Notes: a model not told the origin generated them from the letters alone. 64,000 bases of DNA from Sphaerisporangium rufum (GCF_016863395.1 NZ_BOOU01000003.1:62001-126000); one strand, 5' to 3'; shown: positions 17,882 to 27,244, counted from the first letter of the stretch. Program-made: numbers and translations.

Positions 17882-18717
17882 GCGCCCGGGCGCGGGCCGG
17901 CGCCGTGCGCCGCAACCCGCTGACCTACCTGACGCTGCTCGCCATCGCGTTCTTCTCGGCGTTCCCCATCTACTGGAGCGTGGTGGTCGCCTCGCACGAC
18001 AACGCGGCGATGGCCGAGCTGCCGCCGCCGCTGCTGCCCGGCGGCAACCTGTTCGCCAACATCGCCCGGGTCTTCGACACCGCGCCGTTCGCGCTCGCGC
18101 TGGTCAACTCGGTGGTGGTCGCCGGGGCGATCACCGTGTCGGTGATGCTCTTCTCCACGCTGGCCGGGTTCGCGTTCGCCAAGCTGCGCTTCCGCGGCCG
18201 CAGCGCGCTCCTGATGATCACCGTCGGCACGATGATGGTGCCCGCCCAACTCGGCATCATCCCGCTGTACCTGTTGATGATCAAGCTGCAGTGGAACGGC
18301 ACCATCGCCGCGGTCATCGTGCCGTCCCTGGTCAGCGCGTTCGGGGTCTTCTTCATGACCCAGTTCCTGTCCCGCGCCCTGCCGAGCGAGCTGCTGGAGG
18401 CCGGTCGGGTCGACGGGGCCTCCACCATCCGGCTGTTCTGGCACGTGGTACTGCCGGTGGCCCGCCCGGCGGCCGCGGTGCTCGGCATGCTCACGTTCAT
18501 GACGGCCTGGAACGACTACTTCTGGCCGCTGGTCGTCCTCACCCCGGACGACCCCACCGTCCAGGTGGCGCTGTCCTCGCTGGCCAGCGGCTACGTCCAG
18601 GACTTCACGCTCGCGCTGGCCGGCACCGCGGTGGCGACGCTGCCGCTGGTCACCGTCTTCGTCCTGCTCGGCAGGCAGATCATCGGAGGGATCATGCAGG
18701 GAGCGGTGAAGGGATGA
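17878..18717 (+). CDS. Sugar ABC transporter permease (MalG/UgpE type)
   Basis: A 279-residue permease beginning with GTG (VSARARAGAVRRNPLTYL). TM segments include LTLLAIAFFSAFPIYWSVVV and ALVNSVVVAGAITVSVMLF. The coupling loop is LPSELLEAGRVDGASTIRLF. The C terminus IGGIMQGAVKG is typical of MalG-type subunits. It overlaps the preceding permease by 4 bp and the following GH1 gene by 4 bp (ATGA), so the four genes are translationally coupled. Confidence 0.93.
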   Translation: MSARARAGAVRRNPLTYLTLLAIAFFSAFPIYWSVVVASHDNAAMAELPPPLLPGGNLFANIARVFDTAPFALALVNSVVVAGAITVSVMLFSTLAGFAFAKLRFRGRSALLMITVGTMMVPAQLGIIPLYLLMIKLQWNGTIAAVIVPSLVSAFGVFFMTQFLSRALPSELLEAGRVDGASTIRLFWHVVLPVARPAAAVLGMLTFMTAWNDYFWPLVVLTPDDPTVQVALSSLASGYVQDFTLALAGTAVATLPLVTVFVLLGRQIIGGIMQGAVKG

Positions 18718-20084
18718 CCATCACCCGTCCGGACACCCGGCAGCGGGAGCTGCGCTTCCCCGACGGCTTCGTCTGGGGCGCGGCCACCGCCGCCTACCAG
18801 GTCGAGGGGGCCGCCGCCCAGGACGGCCGCGGGCCGTCCATCTGGGACGCCTTCTCCCACACCCCCGGCAACGTGGCCAACGGCGATACCGGGGACGTGG
18901 CCTGCGACCACTACCATCGGTACGCCGACGACGTGCGGCTGATGGCCGGCCTGGGGCTGCGCGCCTACCGGTTCTCCGTCTCCTGGCCCCGGGTGATGCC
19001 GGCCGGCCGCGGGCCGGTCAACGCCGCCGGGCTGGACTTCTACGACCGGCTGGTGGACGAGCTGCTCGGGGCCGGCATCGCGCCGTACGCCACCCTGTAC
19101 CACTGGGACCTGCCGCTCGCCCTGGAGCGGACCGGCGGCTGGGCGGCCCGGGACACCGCGGCGCGGTTCGCCGAGTACGCGGCGATCGTGCACGACCGGC
19201 TCGGCGACCGGGTCGCCATGTGGACCACGCTCAACGAGCCGTGGCTGATCGCCTTCCTCGGCTACGCCTGGGGCATCCACGCGCCGGGCCGCACCGAGCC
19301 GGCGGCCGCGTTCCGCGCCGCACACCACCTGCTGCTCGGGCACGGCCTGGCCACCACCGCGCTGCGCGCGGGCGGCGCCCGCCAGGTGTCGCTGACGTTC
19401 AACCTCTCCCCCATCGAGGGCCCGGAGGAGGCGGCCCGGCCGGTGGACGGGCTGATGAACCGCCAGTTCCTGGAACCCGCGCTGCGCGGCCGCTACCCCG
19501 CCGACGTGCTGGCCATCGCCGAGCGGCACGGCGGCCTCGGCCACATCCGGGACGGCGACCTGGCGCTGATCGACCAGCCGATCGACGTCATCGGCATCAA
19601 CTACTACAACCCCTCCACCGTCTCGCTGCGGCCCGGAGCGCCGGCGAACCCGGCGTTCCCCGGCACCGAGGGCGTCCACTTCGAAGCGGCCACCGGGCCG
19701 ACCACCGCCATGGGCTGGCCCATCGTCCCCGAGGCGCTGACCGCGCTGCTGCTGCGCCTGTCGCGGGAGTACCCGGAGGCCGGGCTGCTGGTCACCGAGA
19801 ACGGCGCGGCCTTCGAGGACACGCCGCGCGAAGGCGCGGTGCCCGACCCCGACCGGGTGGCCTACCTCGACGGCCACCTTCGGGCCGCGCACGCCGCCAT
19901 CGAGGCAGGGGCCGACCTGCGCGGCTACCTCGTCTGGTCGCTGCTGGACAACTTCGAGTGGCACGATGGGTACCGCCGGAGGTTCGGGATCGTGTACGTC
20001 GACTTCGAGACCCAGCGGCGGCTGCCCAAGGACAGCGCGCTGTGGTATCGGGACGTCATCCGGCGCAACGGCCTGCCCCGGTGA
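18714..20084 (+). CDS. Beta-glucosidase, GH1
   Basis: A 456-residue cytoplasmic glycosidase of full family length. GH1 hallmarks: FPDGFVWGAATAAYQVEGA at the N terminus, acid/base E175 in TLNEPW, nucleophile E362 in VTENGAAF, and GYLVWSLLDNFEWHDGY near the end. No signal peptide is present, so it acts on oligosaccharides after import by the ABC system encoded directly upstream. It completes a pathway of extracellular cleavage by GH81, import, and intracellular release of glucose. GH1 enzymes also hydrolyse cellobiose; the beta-1,3 preference is inferred from the neighbours. Confidence 0.95.
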   Translation: MTITRPDTRQRELRFPDGFVWGAATAAYQVEGAAAQDGRGPSIWDAFSHTPGNVANGDTGDVACDHYHRYADDVRLMAGLGLRAYRFSVSWPRVMPAGRGPVNAAGLDFYDRLVDELLGAGIAPYATLYHWDLPLALERTGGWAARDTAARFAEYAAIVHDRLGDRVAMWTTLNEPWLIAFLGYAWGIHAPGRTEPAAAFRAAHHLLLGHGLATTALRAGGARQVSLTFNLSPIEGPEEAARPVDGLMNRQFLEPALRGRYPADVLAIAERHGGLGHIRDGDLALIDQPIDVIGINYYNPSTVSLRPGAPANPAFPGTEGVHFEAATGPTTAMGWPIVPEALTALLLRLSREYPEAGLLVTENGAAFEDTPREGAVPDPDRVAYLDGHLRAAHAAIEAGADLRGYLVWSLLDNFEWHDGYRRRFGIVYVDFETQRRLPKDSALWYRDVIRRNGLPR

Positions 20085-20112
20085 CCTGCCGGCCGAACAA
20101 GACAGGGAGCAC

Positions 20113-21108
20113 ATGAAGCGTCCCACCCTCGAGGCGGTCGCCGCGCGCGCGGGCGTCTCCCGGGCCACCGTGTCGCGGGTCGTCAACGGCCGCTCGACGG
20201 TCACCCCCGAGATCCGCGAGGTGGTGCTGCGCGCCGTGGACGAGCTGGGGTACGTCCCCAACTCGGCGGCGCGCAGCCTGGTGACCCAGCGCACCGACTC
20301 GATCGCGCTGGTCATCTCCGAGCCGGCGACCCGGGTGTTCTCCGACGACCGGCTGTTCTCGATGGTGATCCGCACGGTGGGCGCCGAGCTGGAGACGGTG
20401 GACAAGCAGATCGTGCTGATGCTGGCCGGCACGCCGGGCGGGCACGCGCGGGTCGAGCGCTACATCTCCGGCGGCCACGTCGACGGGGTGCTGCTGCTGT
20501 CCATGCACGGCGGCGATCCGCTGCCCGCCGCGCTCACCAGGATGAGCGTGCCGGTCGTCTCCTACGGCCGGCCCGCGGTGGCGGTGCGGATGCCGTACGT
20601 GGACAACGACAACGTGGGCGGCGCCGCGGCGGCGGTGCGGCACCTGCTGGCGACCGGCCGGCGACGGATCGCCACGATCGCCGGACCGCAGGACATGATC
20701 GGCGGCCAGGATCGCCTCACCGGTTACCGGGACGCGCTGCGCGGCTCGGACCGCCGCTCGATCGTCGCGGTCGGCGACTTCACCCGGGCCTCCGGGGCCG
20801 CGGCGATGCGGCAGCTGCTGGAGGACGACCCGGGGCTGGACGCGGTGTTCGCGGCGAACGACGCGATGGCGATCGGCGCGCTGCAGGTGCTGCGCCGGGC
20901 GGGGCGCCAGGTGCCGGCCGACGTGGCGCTGGTCGGGTTCGACGACATCGAGGCCGCCCGGTACACCGATCCGCCGCTCACCACGGTGCGGCACCCGATC
21001 GTCGAGATGGCCACCGCGATGGTGCGGCTGCTGCTCACCCCGCCCGCCGAGCGGGCACGCGACCACATCATCCTGCCGAGCCGGCTGGTCGTCCGCGAGT
21101 CAGGCTGA
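20113..21108 (+). CDS. LacI-family transcriptional repressor
   Basis: A 331-residue regulator. The N-terminal helix-turn-helix reads TLEAVAARAGVSRATVSRVVNGR, followed by the hinge helix region YVPNSAARSLV, and a periplasmic-binding-protein-like effector domain ending DVALVGFDDIEAARYTDPPL with the usual TTVRHP segment. A GGGAG ribosome-binding site precedes the ATG by 5 bp. It is the last plus-strand gene of the glucan operon (28 bp after GH1) and is the likely ligand of the two GAGAGCGCTCTC operators at 15.2-15.4 kb. Inducer would be an oligo-glucoside. Its 3' end overlaps the convergent downstream gene by 9 bp. Confidence 0.94.
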   Translation: MKRPTLEAVAARAGVSRATVSRVVNGRSTVTPEIREVVLRAVDELGYVPNSAARSLVTQRTDSIALVISEPATRVFSDDRLFSMVIRTVGAELETVDKQIVLMLAGTPGGHARVERYISGGHVDGVLLLSMHGGDPLPAALTRMSVPVVSYGRPAVAVRMPYVDNDNVGGAAAAVRHLLATGRRRIATIAGPQDMIGGQDRLTGYRDALRGSDRRSIVAVGDFTRASGAAAMRQLLEDDPGLDAVFAANDAMAIGALQVLRRAGRQVPADVALVGFDDIEAARYTDPPLTTVRHPIVEMATAMVRLLLTPPAERARDHIILPSRLVVRESG

Positions 21109-22332
21109 GCCGGGCCGGCCCGGGCGGCCGAGCGCGGCGGGGATGCGGTCCAGCACCCGGTAGGGCAGTAGCCCGTAGGCGTGGAAGTCGACCCGGTCGC
21201 CGCCGGCCGCCCGGGCGGCGCGCACCTTGGCGGCCAGCCGGTCGGCGGAGTCGGTGTCGGGCGGGCCGGGGCGCAGCACGACGCGCAGCTCGCGGTCCGG
21301 GCCGACCGAACGGCGGTAGGCGGCCACGTCGTCGGCGACCCGGGCCGGGTCGCGGGCGTAGGCCGGTACCCCGAAGGACGGCACCAGGTCGCCGAGCGCG
21401 ACCAGGTCGACGCCGAGCTGCCAGGCGTCGTGCGCGGCCAGCCCGGCCGGCGGCAGCCCGTCGGCGTGCCCCTTGTGGTGCCCGGTGCCGTCCAGGAAGG
21501 TCAGCGTGGCCCCCTCGGCGCCGACCGCGGCGGCCACCTCGCTGACCAGCGACGTCACCGTCTCGGACCGGGCGCGGGCGTAGGCCACCACGTCCGGGCC
21601 GGCGTAGGCGGTGAGCGCGGCCCGGGTCACCTCGCCCTGCGCGGGCGGGTCACCGTCCAGCACGGCGCCGACGATGCGGGTGCACTCCTCGCGGGCGACC
21701 TCCGCCTTGACGCCGAGGTCGGTGGCCCGCCGCATGCACCACGCGCAGAAGCAGAGGCCGAACAGGTACTCGTCCATCGGGCCGAGCGGGACGAAGCACC
21801 GCTCCTGCCGGTAGCCCTGGGCGAACCCCCCGAAGTGCAGCGACTCGGCCACCACGCCGGCGACGCCCTGCCGGGCCACCGCGCGGGCGAGCGCGACGGC
21901 GTAGCGGCGCACGTCCGGGTGGGCCGGGCACAGGCCGGCCGGGTGGCCGCGCCCGCCGAAGCAGTCGCGCACCGTGACCTCCGGGTCGGCCCGGCCGAGG
22001 GTGACGTTGCGCAGGAAGACCGCCCAGCCGTGCACGGTCATGCCCCGCTCGCCGGCCGCGGCGACGATCTCGGCCAGCGGCCGCCCGGCGGCGCCCGGCT
22101 GCACCGGCGGCACCAGCCGCAGCCCGTCGAACAGCCCGGCGGGCGGCGGGAAGTGCACGCCGTCGGCCCGCAGCGTCACCCGGGACGCCCCGTGCGGGGT
22201 GACGTCCCGCGACGCCTGGCCGGCGGCGCCGACGGTGACCTGGCGCAGGCCGTATCCGGCGACCCGGTCGAGCACCCGGCCGGCGCCCTCGTCCCGCACG
22301 TCCTCGACATAGACGTAGAGCGAACCGTCCAC
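21100..22332 (-). CDS. Uncharacterised protein, possible TIM-barrel glycosidase-like, with CxCxxC motif
   Basis: A 410-residue protein with no signal peptide or TM helix. The GTG at 22332 is preceded by GGAAAGG. It opens with MDGSLYVYVEDVRDEG, alternates alpha/beta segments throughout and contains a cysteine cluster LCFCAWCMRR near residue 195, plus CFGGRGHPAGLCPAHP further upstream. Strands such as GVAGVVAESLHFGG and GLRQVTVGAAG look like barrel beta strands, which recalls putative glycoside-hydrolase-like alanine-rich proteins of actinobacteria. The gene converges on the LacI gene with a 9-bp overlap, so it may belong to the glucan locus or simply adjoin it. I cannot assign a reaction. Confidence 0.7.
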   Translation of the reverse strand: MDGSLYVYVEDVRDEGAGRVLDRVAGYGLRQVTVGAAGQASRDVTPHGASRVTLRADGVHFPPPAGLFDGLRLVPPVQPGAAGRPLAEIVAAAGERGMTVHGWAVFLRNVTLGRADPEVTVRDCFGGRGHPAGLCPAHPDVRRYAVALARAVARQGVAGVVAESLHFGGFAQGYRQERCFVPLGPMDEYLFGLCFCAWCMRRATDLGVKAEVAREECTRIVGAVLDGDPPAQGEVTRAALTAYAGPDVVAYARARSETVTSLVSEVAAAVGAEGATLTFLDGTGHHKGHADGLPPAGLAAHDAWQLGVDLVALGDLVPSFGVPAYARDPARVADDVAAYRRSVGPDRELRVVLRPGPPDTDSADRLAAKVRAARAAGGDRVDFHAYGLLPYRVLDRIPAALGRPGRPGSA

Positions 22333-22370
22333 CGCAGCCGCGCCTTTCCACCGAGCCCGCCGGGAATGTC

Positions 22371-25300
22371 CTATGTCCCCGCCGACCCTATCTCGCAGCG
22401 GAGGTACCGCGGATCCAGCGGCGGGCGGGCCCGCAGCAGCTCGCGGGCGCGGCCCCGGGGGAGGTTCCAGCCTGCCCACCCCTCGTCCCGCGGCGCGGCC
22501 GCGGCCATCCGGTACAGCAGGCAGCTGCGCGCCGGCTCGGGGAGCCGGTCCACCACCGGCACCGCGTCAGCGCCGAGGTCGGCCAGGTACCGCACGTCCA
22601 GCCGGTCCACCCCGCGGGCCTGGATCTGGGTCTCGGCGATCCGCTGTTCGGGGTTCCAGCCGGCGAACGCGAGGAAGGTCACCGCGGTGACCAGCACCAC
22701 CGCCCGGGGCAACCGGGCCGGCGACCGCCCGGCGAGCCGCAGCACCCCGGCCGCGAGCACCATGACGAAGATGGCGCCCAGCCACCAGATGGTCGCCCCC
22801 ACCGAGGCGCGCAGCCGGGTCAGGCCGTAGGCGTCGGTGTACAGGCCGAGCCGGTGCCAGGCGGAGACCAGGACGACCAGGGTGAGCACGCACAGCGGCC
22901 CGAGCGTGGCGGCCAGGACCCGGCGTTCCTCGCCGGCGAGCAACCCGGCGATCGCCACGATGCCGAGCACCAGCACGCTCACCGTCATCAACTGGAAGAA
23001 GCCGGACCGGGCGTATTCGGCGTAGGTGAGGCCGGCCGTGCGCAGGACCTGGCGGTTGCCGCCGAACAGGGTGGTGAGCTGCAGCGCGACGAACGCGGCG
23101 AACAGCAGGTCCACCGCCACCAGCGGCGGCAGCCACACGCCGCGGGCGACCGGCCGGCGCGGCCGGGGCACGGCCGGCTCGGCCACCGGGCGCAGCGCGA
23201 CGAGCGTCGCGGCGCCCACCAGCGCGGCGAACCCGGCGAACATCACCAGCCGGACCGGCACCGAGGTCGCCCACTCGGGCGTGGTCACCAGGCGTTCCAC
23301 CAGGGCGGAGAACACCGGGTCGGCCGAGGCGAACAGCAGCCCGAACACCGCGGTCAGCAGCGCGGCCAGGCCCAGGCCGGCCGCGAGCGGCCGGAGCCGC
23401 CACCGGCCGGCCGTGCGCTTCAGCGGCGCGGCGAGGAACCACGGGACCGGCACCGCGGCGAACGCCACCGACACCCCGCCGAGCAGCACGCCGAGCCACC
23501 CGCGACCGCCGCCCGCGACCGCGAGCGAGGCCAGGCCGAACCCGCCGAGCAACGCCGGCCCGGCCAGCCACCCGCCGTCCCGGAGCAGGACGACGGCCAC
23601 CACTCCGTAGGCCAGCACGCCGCAGGCCGCCGTCCACGGGGTGACCCGGTGCCGGGCGGCCGGCAGCACCGCCGCCCCGGCGGCGACGGCCACCAGGAAG
23701 GTGCCCACCCCGGCCGGCGCCTCCGGCAGGACGACCGCGGCGAGCAGGCCGACCGCCGCGGCCAGCGGCAGGGTGGCCGGCGGCGTCTCGGGCAGCAGCG
23801 GGCGCGGCAGCAGCGGCGGCGGCACGTACCCGGACGGGCCGCCGCCGCTTGGCGGGCGTCCGCCCGGCGTGCCGCGGCCTTCGGCGGCGCCGAGCGCGGT
23901 GCCCAGCACTCCGCCGCCGGCGGAGAAGACGATCAGCACCACGATGCCGGGGAAGGCGCCGACCAGCAGGTCGACGAAGAGTGCCACGCACACCCCGACG
24001 ACGAACCCGCAGGCCAGGCCGAGGGAGCCCCCGGCCAGCGCCCGCTCCCGGGCCGCGTCCTGCCCCAGGCCGGTGGCCCCGCCGGCCACCGGCCCGCCCG
24101 CCCCGGCGGCCACCGGCCGGTCCGCACGAGCGGCCACCAGCCGGTCCGCCCAAGCGGCCGGCGACCGGCCCGCACCGGGTGCCGGCGGCCCGTCCGCACC
24201 CGGGACCGGCGACCGGCCCACATCGGGTGCCGCCGGCGGGTCCATGCCGGGGGCGGGCGGCCGGTCCGTGGCGGAGGGCCGTCCCGCCGCACCCGGGGCG
24301 GCGGGCGGTTCCGCGGCCACCGGCCCGGCGACCCCGGCGGGCGCGGGCGGACCGCCGGCCGGCTCCCCCGGCTCGCCCGCGAGCCGGGCCGGGACCTCCC
24401 TCCCGGCCGCGGTCGGGGCCGGGAGCCCGCGCGCGACCGGCGGGGGCTCGGCCGCCGTCCCAGCGTCCATGTCCATGATCCTTCCGGGCAGGTCGACGGC
24501 CATGTGGCAGCCGGCGCGGGATTCGGCGACCCCGATCGAGCCGCCGTGCAGTTCGACGATCTCCTTGACGATGGCCAGGCCGAGCCCGGCGCCACCCCGG
24601 TCCGCGCCGCGCGCGGTGTCCAGCCGGGAGAAGCGCTCGAACACCCGGGCGCGCTCGGCGACGGGGATGCCCGGCCCCCGGTCGGCCACGGCCAGCCGTA
24701 CGCCGGAGCCGGCCGGGCGGCCGGTGAGGCGCACCACGCCGCCGTGCGGGCTGTGCCGCACGGCGTTGTCCAGCAGGTTGGCGAGCACCTGGGCGAGCAG
24801 GGCCGGATCGGCGCGGGTGGCCAGCCCGGCGGTGACCTCGACGGACACCGTCACCTCCTCGCGGGCCAGCCGGGCCTCCCGGGCGGCCTGCTCGCACAGC
24901 GCGCCGAGGTCCACCGGCTCGGCCTCGATGGTGCGGGCGCCGGAGTCCAGCCGGGACAGGTCCAGCAGCTGGGCGACCAGCCGGCCGAGCCGCTCGGTCT
25001 GGGCCAGCGCGGTGCTCAGCGTGGCGGGCCGCGGCTCCGACACCCCGTCGACGAGGTTCTCCAGCACCGCCTGCAGGCCGGCGATGGGCGTGCGCAGCTC
25101 GTGGCTCACGTTGGCCACCAGCTCACGCCGCTGCCGGTCCACCTCGCCGAGGTCGGCCGCCATCGCGTTGAACGCGCGGGCCAGCTCGCCGACCTCGTCG
25201 CGGGAGGTGGCCCGGACCCGCATGCCGTACCGGCCCTTGGCGATGGTCTGGGCGGCCGCCGCCATCTCGCGCAGCGGCCGGGTCATCCCCCAGGCCAGTA

Positions 25301-25466
25301 CCTGCACCATGACCAGGCTGAGCAGCGCGGCCAGCCCCATCCGCAGCGGGCCGGCCACCCCGGCCGCCCGGCCGTACTCGTTGACGGCGAACGCGGTGGC
25401 CACCGCGAGCAGGATGAGCAGGCCGAGCTTGGCCTTGATCCGGCCGAGGAAGTCGAGCGGTCTCAC
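22371..25466 (-). CDS. Sensor histidine kinase fused to a multi-spanning DUF4153-type membrane domain
   Basis: A 1031-residue protein starting GTG at 25466, overlapping the response-regulator stop by 4 bp. Residues 10-60 carry two TM helices with almost no extracellular loop, then HAMP (RPLREMAAAAQTIAKGRYGM), the dimerisation box with H122 in ANVSHELRTPIAG, the N box LLDNAVRHSPH and the G boxes DRGPGIP and GGAGLGLAIVKEI, ending near residue 330. A P/A/G-rich linker of about 130 residues follows. The remaining half has about ten or more hydrophobic helices and the DUF4153 hallmark GLTYAEYARSGFFQLM. The frame is uninterrupted, so this is a true fusion. The membrane half could sense or be controlled by the kinase; its function is unknown. 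Confidence 0.88.
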   Translation of the reverse strand: MRPLDFLGRIKAKLGLLILLAVATAFAVNEYGRAAGVAGPLRMGLAALLSLVMVQVLAWGMTRPLREMAAAAQTIAKGRYGMRVRATSRDEVGELARAFNAMAADLGEVDRQRRELVANVSHELRTPIAGLQAVLENLVDGVSEPRPATLSTALAQTERLGRLVAQLLDLSRLDSGARTIEAEPVDLGALCEQAAREARLAREEVTVSVEVTAGLATRADPALLAQVLANLLDNAVRHSPHGGVVRLTGRPAGSGVRLAVADRGPGIPVAERARVFERFSRLDTARGADRGGAGLGLAIVKEIVELHGGSIGVAESRAGCHMAVDLPGRIMDMDAGTAAEPPPVARGLPAPTAAGREVPARLAGEPGEPAGGPPAPAGVAGPVAAEPPAAPGAAGRPSATDRPPAPGMDPPAAPDVGRSPVPGADGPPAPGAGRSPAAWADRLVAARADRPVAAGAGGPVAGGATGLGQDAARERALAGGSLGLACGFVVGVCVALFVDLLVGAFPGIVVLIVFSAGGGVLGTALGAAEGRGTPGGRPPSGGGPSGYVPPPLLPRPLLPETPPATLPLAAAVGLLAAVVLPEAPAGVGTFLVAVAAGAAVLPAARHRVTPWTAACGVLAYGVVAVVLLRDGGWLAGPALLGGFGLASLAVAGGGRGWLGVLLGGVSVAFAAVPVPWFLAAPLKRTAGRWRLRPLAAGLGLAALLTAVFGLLFASADPVFSALVERLVTTPEWATSVPVRLVMFAGFAALVGAATLVALRPVAEPAVPRPRRPVARGVWLPPLVAVDLLFAAFVALQLTTLFGGNRQVLRTAGLTYAEYARSGFFQLMTVSVLVLGIVAIAGLLAGEERRVLAATLGPLCVLTLVVLVSAWHRLGLYTDAYGLTRLRASVGATIWWLGAIFVMVLAAGVLRLAGRSPARLPRAVVLVTAVTFLAFAGWNPEQRIAETQIQARGVDRLDVRYLADLGADAVPVVDRLPEPARSCLLYRMAAAAPRDEGWAGWNLPRGRARELLRARPPLDPRYLRCEIGSAGT

Positions 25467-26146
25467 GGCCGGACCAGCGCGTAGCCAACGCCGTGCACGG
25501 TGCGCACGACACCGGAGCCGAGCTTGCGGCGCAGCGCGCGCACGTGGCTGTCCACGGTGCGGGTCGCCGCCGCCTCGGAGAACCCCCAGATGTCGGCGAG
25601 CAGCCGCTCGCGCTCGAAGACCTGCCCGGGGCGCTCGGCCAGCCGGCGGAGCAGGTCGAACTCGGTGCGGGTGAGCCGGACTTCGGCGCCGCGCACGAAC
25701 ACCCGCCGTTCGGCGGTGCTGATCTCGACGTCGCCGGCCCTGATCACCGCGTCCTCGCCGGCCAGCTGCCCGGCCCGCTCGACCCGGCGCAGCAGCGCGT
25801 GGATGCGGGCCACCAGCTCGCGCATGCTGAACGGCTTGGTCAGGTAGTCGTCGGCGCCCACTCCCAGCCCCACCAGCACGTCGGTCTCCTCGGCGAGCGC
25901 GGTGAGCATCAGCACCGGCACCGGCCGGGCGGCCTGCACCCGGCGGCACACCTCCAGGCCGTCCATGCCGGGCAGCAGCCGGTCCAGCACCACCAGGTCC
26001 GGCTCGAACGCCGCGTACGCCGCGAGCGCCTGCCCGCCGTCGCCGGCGACGCGCACGTCGAACCCCTCGGCCGCCAGGCGGTTGCGCACCGCCGACGCTA
26101 TGGTCTCGTCGTCCTCGATGACCAGGACCCGTCGCTGCTCTGCCAC
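25463..26146 (-). CDS. OmpR/PhoB-family response regulator
   Basis: A 227-residue DNA-binding regulator. The GTG start at 26146 gives VAEQRRVLVIEDDE. D55 in LVVLDRLLPGMDG is the phospho-acceptor and K104 in YLTKPFS completes the pocket. The C-terminal winged helix has VRLTRTEFDLLRRLAERPG and TRTVDSHVRALRRKL, ending in VRTVHGVGYALV. It precedes and overlaps the fused kinase gene by 4 bp, so the two form a two-component system. It diverges from the N-acetyltransferase gene. Confidence 0.95.
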   Translation of the reverse strand: MAEQRRVLVIEDDETIASAVRNRLAAEGFDVRVAGDGGQALAAYAAFEPDLVVLDRLLPGMDGLEVCRRVQAARPVPVLMLTALAEETDVLVGLGVGADDYLTKPFSMRELVARIHALLRRVERAGQLAGEDAVIRAGDVEISTAERRVFVRGAEVRLTRTEFDLLRRLAERPGQVFERERLLADIWGFSEAAATRTVDSHVRALRRKLGSGVVRTVHGVGYALVRP

Positions 26147-26228
26147 GCCGGCAAGCCTAGGTCGCTCTCGTGCAGACCTCCCTGGGCGAGATGTGCAGAT
26201 CTCATGCAATCTTGGTTTGCTTGATCCT

Positions 26229-27110
26229 GTGACATATCTGGATGTTTCCGGCTACCTTCGCCGGCTGCGGCTGCCGGTCCCGGACGGGCCGCCGAGCGCC
26301 GCCGCGCTGCGGCGGCTGCATGCCGCCCACGTGGAGACCGTGCCCTACGAGACCATCCACATCTGGCTGGACCACGCCACCACCATCGACCCTCATGACT
26401 CGGCCGCCCGGGTGCTGCGCGGCCGGGGCGGCTACTGCTTCCACCTCAACGGCGCCTTCTCGCTGCTGCTGGCCGCCCTCGGCTACCAGGTCACCCGGCA
26501 CCTGGGCGGCGTCCAGGGCTCGGCGGACGACCCGGCGGGCGCCGCGGGGAACCATCTGGCGCTGACGGTGTCCGGGCTGCCGTCGCCCGAGTGCCCGGAC
26601 GGCGTCTGGCTGGTGGACGTGGGCCTCGGCGACGCGGTGCACGAGCCGCTGCCGCTGGTCGAGGGCGAGTACCGGCAGGGGCCGTTCACCTACCGGTTGC
26701 GGCGCTCGACGGCCGAGCCGGGCGGCTGGCGCTTCGACCACGATCCGCGCGGCGCCTTCTTCGGCATGGACTTCCGCCCGGAACCGGTGGACATGTCGGC
26801 GTTCCAGGCCAAGCACCACTTCCTGTCCACCTCGCCGGAGTCCGGGTTCCGCACGGCGCTCGCGGTGCAACGACGGGACGCCACCGGGGCGGACGTGCTG
26901 CGCGGGTTGCGGCTGACCCGGCTGGGCTCCGGAGAAGGCGCGAGCACCGTGGGCTCCGCCCGCGACTACTTCGAGGTGCTGGCCGACGTCTTCGGCCTGA
27001 CGCTCGCGGACGTCACGCCGGCCGAGAAGGACGCGCTGTGGCGGCGGCTCGGCGCGGCGCACGAGAAGTGGCTCGCCGCCGCCGGGGCGACCGGCCCGGC
27101 GGAGGGGTGA
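26229..27110 (+). CDS. Arylamine N-acetyltransferase
   Basis: A 293-residue enzyme that transfers acetyl (or another acyl) from CoA to arylamines or hydrazines. The catalytic triad is visible: C70 in RGRGGYCFHLN, H109 in GNHLALTV and D130 in LVDVGLGD. Length matches bacterial NATs (270-290 aa). The GTG at 26229 lacks a clear ribosome-binding site, so the transcript may be leaderless. The gene diverges from the two-component system. In actinomycetes NATs act in xenobiotic acetylation or, in biosynthetic clusters, amide synthesis; no cluster is present here. Confidence 0.93.
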   Translation: MTYLDVSGYLRRLRLPVPDGPPSAAALRRLHAAHVETVPYETIHIWLDHATTIDPHDSAARVLRGRGGYCFHLNGAFSLLLAALGYQVTRHLGGVQGSADDPAGAAGNHLALTVSGLPSPECPDGVWLVDVGLGDAVHEPLPLVEGEYRQGPFTYRLRRSTAEPGGWRFDHDPRGAFFGMDFRPEPVDMSAFQAKHHFLSTSPESGFRTALAVQRRDATGADVLRGLRLTRLGSGEGASTVGSARDYFEVLADVFGLTLADVTPAEKDALWRRLGAAHEKWLAAAGATGPAEG

Positions 27111-27244
27111 CCGGGTGACCGGTGCTCCCGGCGGCGGGAGCGCGCCGGCCGGTCACCCGGCCGGGAACGCGGCGCCCGGACCGGCGCGGTGGTCCGGGCG
27201 CCGCGGGCTCCGCCGATCGGCGAGCTCCGCGGGGGGCGGCGGGC

